Positions 60,870-61,709 of a stretch of DNA of 61,709 bases are shown here, piece after piece. This DNA comes from Candidatus Peregrinibacteria bacterium (GTDB lineage Bacteria; Patescibacteriota; Gracilibacteria; UBA1369; PNNO01). The notes beneath the pieces are model-generated. The model saw only the letters and a list, made by a program, of their open reading frames with translations, was not told where the DNA came from and ran no database searches. Position 1 is the stretch's first letter. The number at the start of each line of letters is the position of its first letter. A program made the translations under genes and the position numbers. The stretch covers positions 1 through 61,709 of the forward strand of contig JAFGJT010000011.1 in NCBI GenBank assembly GCA_016928915.1. Direction: 5' to 3'.

Positions 60870-61364
60870 CTAAAAGTCTTCCATAAGTTCTTTTAAAGAT
60901 ATGAATATTCTTTTGGACATTGCCGAAGGATTATCCGGACCCTGTTCTTCCCCGCTTAAAATTCTTGCGCGTTCTTTAACCTCTGCGCGTAATTCCGTCG
61001 GGGTTAAGCCTACGTCAACGCCTATATATCTTCCGTCAAACTCAGGATTAAATTCCGGCAGATCAAATATAGCGCCATCACTGTCAATATATCCTTTAAC
61101 AATATGCTCAATAATCATTTCTTCAAATGTTTTAAGTTGTCCCCGCGTAAGTTGTAAATTTTTAATCATCATTTCTTCTTTTTGTTCTTCGGTTATATCG
61201 GACTGCGTTATTTCAATAATTTTTTGGTCGTTTTCTCTGCTAAGGCTATATCTTAATTCACAAAGTTTAATATTGAGAAGTATAAGTTTTTGAACAAAAA
61301 GATCGCTTTGGAATTTTTCGGCGGTTTGCTCAAGATCGTTAAAGGAGGTGAGGTTTTCTGACAT
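60870..61364 (-). CDS. Hypothetical helical protein
   Basis: 164 residues from the ATG at 61364 (a TTG at 61433 would add 23 residues). No family recognised. Mostly helical and charged (LEQTAEKFQSDLFVQKLILL; SDITEEQKEEMMIKNL), with the segment GRYIGVDVGLTPTELRAEV in the middle. No membrane helix or signal peptide. Confidence 0.6.
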   Translation of the reverse strand: MSENLTSFNDLEQTAEKFQSDLFVQKLILLNIKLCELRYSLSRENDQKIIEITQSDITEEQKEEMMIKNLQLTRGQLKTFEEMIIEHIVKGYIDSDGAIFDLPEFNPEFDGRYIGVDVGLTPTELRAEVKERARILSGEEQGPDNPSAMSKRIFISLKELMEDF

Positions 61365-61501
61365 TTTAATATTAAAAAAGGACTTAATTATATCTAAAAA
61401 TCCATTTGTGTCAAAAGGGTTTTTATGATGCAAAAATTTAAAGCTGGCTTACCATTAAATCAATTTTGGCGATCTCGGCGCGGGTAATAGATTAATTAGG
61501 T

Positions 61502-61705
61502 TTAAATACTATTCTTTGTTCCAAGTGCAGCAGCGTCACTGGCAATTGTTGGATTAAAGAAAGTTCTCGTTAAATCCCCGCCGGCAAAAGTTGTAGATGA
61601 AATTAATGTGCAATCTGCGTAATAGTTTCAGACATTTAAGACACCGTAGTTGAGTTTTTGTTTTTGTAACTGGTATTTCAGGATTCCAAATTGTAGCGGT
61701 GACAT
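61502..61705 (-). pseudogene. Decayed coding remnant with in-frame TGA
   Basis: From an ATG at 61705 the minus strand reads MSPLQFGILKYQ and on to a TGA at 61630-61628, then in the same frame NYYADCTLISSTTF, AGGDLTRTFFNPTIA and DAAALGTKNSI to TAA. The second part looks like a real protein tail. TGA is a stop elsewhere in this window, so this is most likely a broken gene. The rest of 61434-61709 shows nothing else. Confidence 0.35.
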
Positions 61706-61709
61706 AAAA

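Noticed and set aside
61502-61705. TGA read as glycine (Gracilibacteria-type code), which would make this an intact gene
   Set aside because: ispG, the recombinase, the ComEC-like protein, the DUF4012 protein and the TPR protein all end properly at TGA, so TGA is a stop here.

Overview
The window is a gene-dense piece (about 61.7 kb, roughly 38-40% GC by eye) of a bacterial chromosome that most resembles the Candidate Phyla Radiation / Patescibacteria, with Candidatus Peregrinibacteria the best guess. Reasons: a form II/III RuBisCO with the family's extra loop, a DUF4012 protein, a VanW protein, a DUF881 pair, RicT, many short-leader or leaderless genes with almost no Shine-Dalgarno sequences, and very tight gene packing. 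TGA is an ordinary stop here (ispG, the tyrosine recombinase, the TPR protein and others end on TGA where their families end), so this is not a Gracilibacteria-type code. The lineage call is inference.

Layout. 1-1560: a degraded stretch, a tyrosine recombinase and tRNA-Ser(UGA) on the minus strand. 1.6-12.8 kb: an arginyl-tRNA synthetase with an N-terminal B3/B4 domain, a surface protein with a LAETG sorting signal, a ComEC-like metallohydrolase, murA, murJ, a C39-like peptidase and a ComM/YifB ATPase. 12.8-21.3 kb: a PEGA/propeller membrane protein, YraN, dnaB, lysS, a DUF4012 protein, an SRAP protein and a long-form guaA. 21.3-28.5 kb: a PAP2-lipid kinase fusion, murI, the DUF881 pair, a membrane-anchored HTH protein, an rRNA/tRNA methyltransferase, ybeY, and a UDP-xylose pair (UDP-glucuronate decarboxylase, UDP-glucose dehydrogenase). 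28.7-36.3 kb: stress and membrane functions (DUF378, MgtE-like, MscS, BaiN-like, CIRCE-controlled hsp20, htrA, M48-type peptidase), ending in an HTH-ATPase-STAS-like regulator. A 99-bp array of three 33-bp repeats, each with two 11-bp boxes, abuts its start codon. 36.3-42.9 kb: eno with tRNA-Pro just upstream, tRNA-Ser(GCU), a VOC protein, an eukaryote-like carB, trxB. 43-48 kb: two glycosyltransferases, an SGNH hydrolase and a large EgtD-like protein. 48.1-55.2 kb: ispG-dxr, then infC-rpmI-rplT-murF-holB-ricT-TPR in one tight plus-strand operon. 55.2-61.4 kb: VanW protein, YtxH-like protein, RNase Y, RuBisCO and an unknown protein. 61.4-61.7 kb: another decayed coding remnant.

How the genes fit together. 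Cell-envelope building is over-represented: MurA, MurI, MurF, MurJ, a probable undecaprenyl phosphate salvage enzyme (PAP2-kinase), VanW, glycosyltransferases, nucleotide-sugar enzymes and a cell-wall sorted protein. The remainder is core information processing (ArgRS, LysRS, DnaB, HolB, IF3, L35, L20, RNase Y, YbeY), the MEP isoprenoid pathway (dxr, ispG), nucleotide synthesis (guaA, carB) and RuBisCO, which in this group is thought to salvage nucleotide ribose rather than run a Calvin cycle.

The most promising less-described items are the repeat array with its HTH-HATPase-STAS-like regulator, the PAP2-polyprenol kinase fusion, and the B3/B4-ArgRS fusion with an altered HIGH motif. No rRNA, CRISPR array or insertion sequence was seen.
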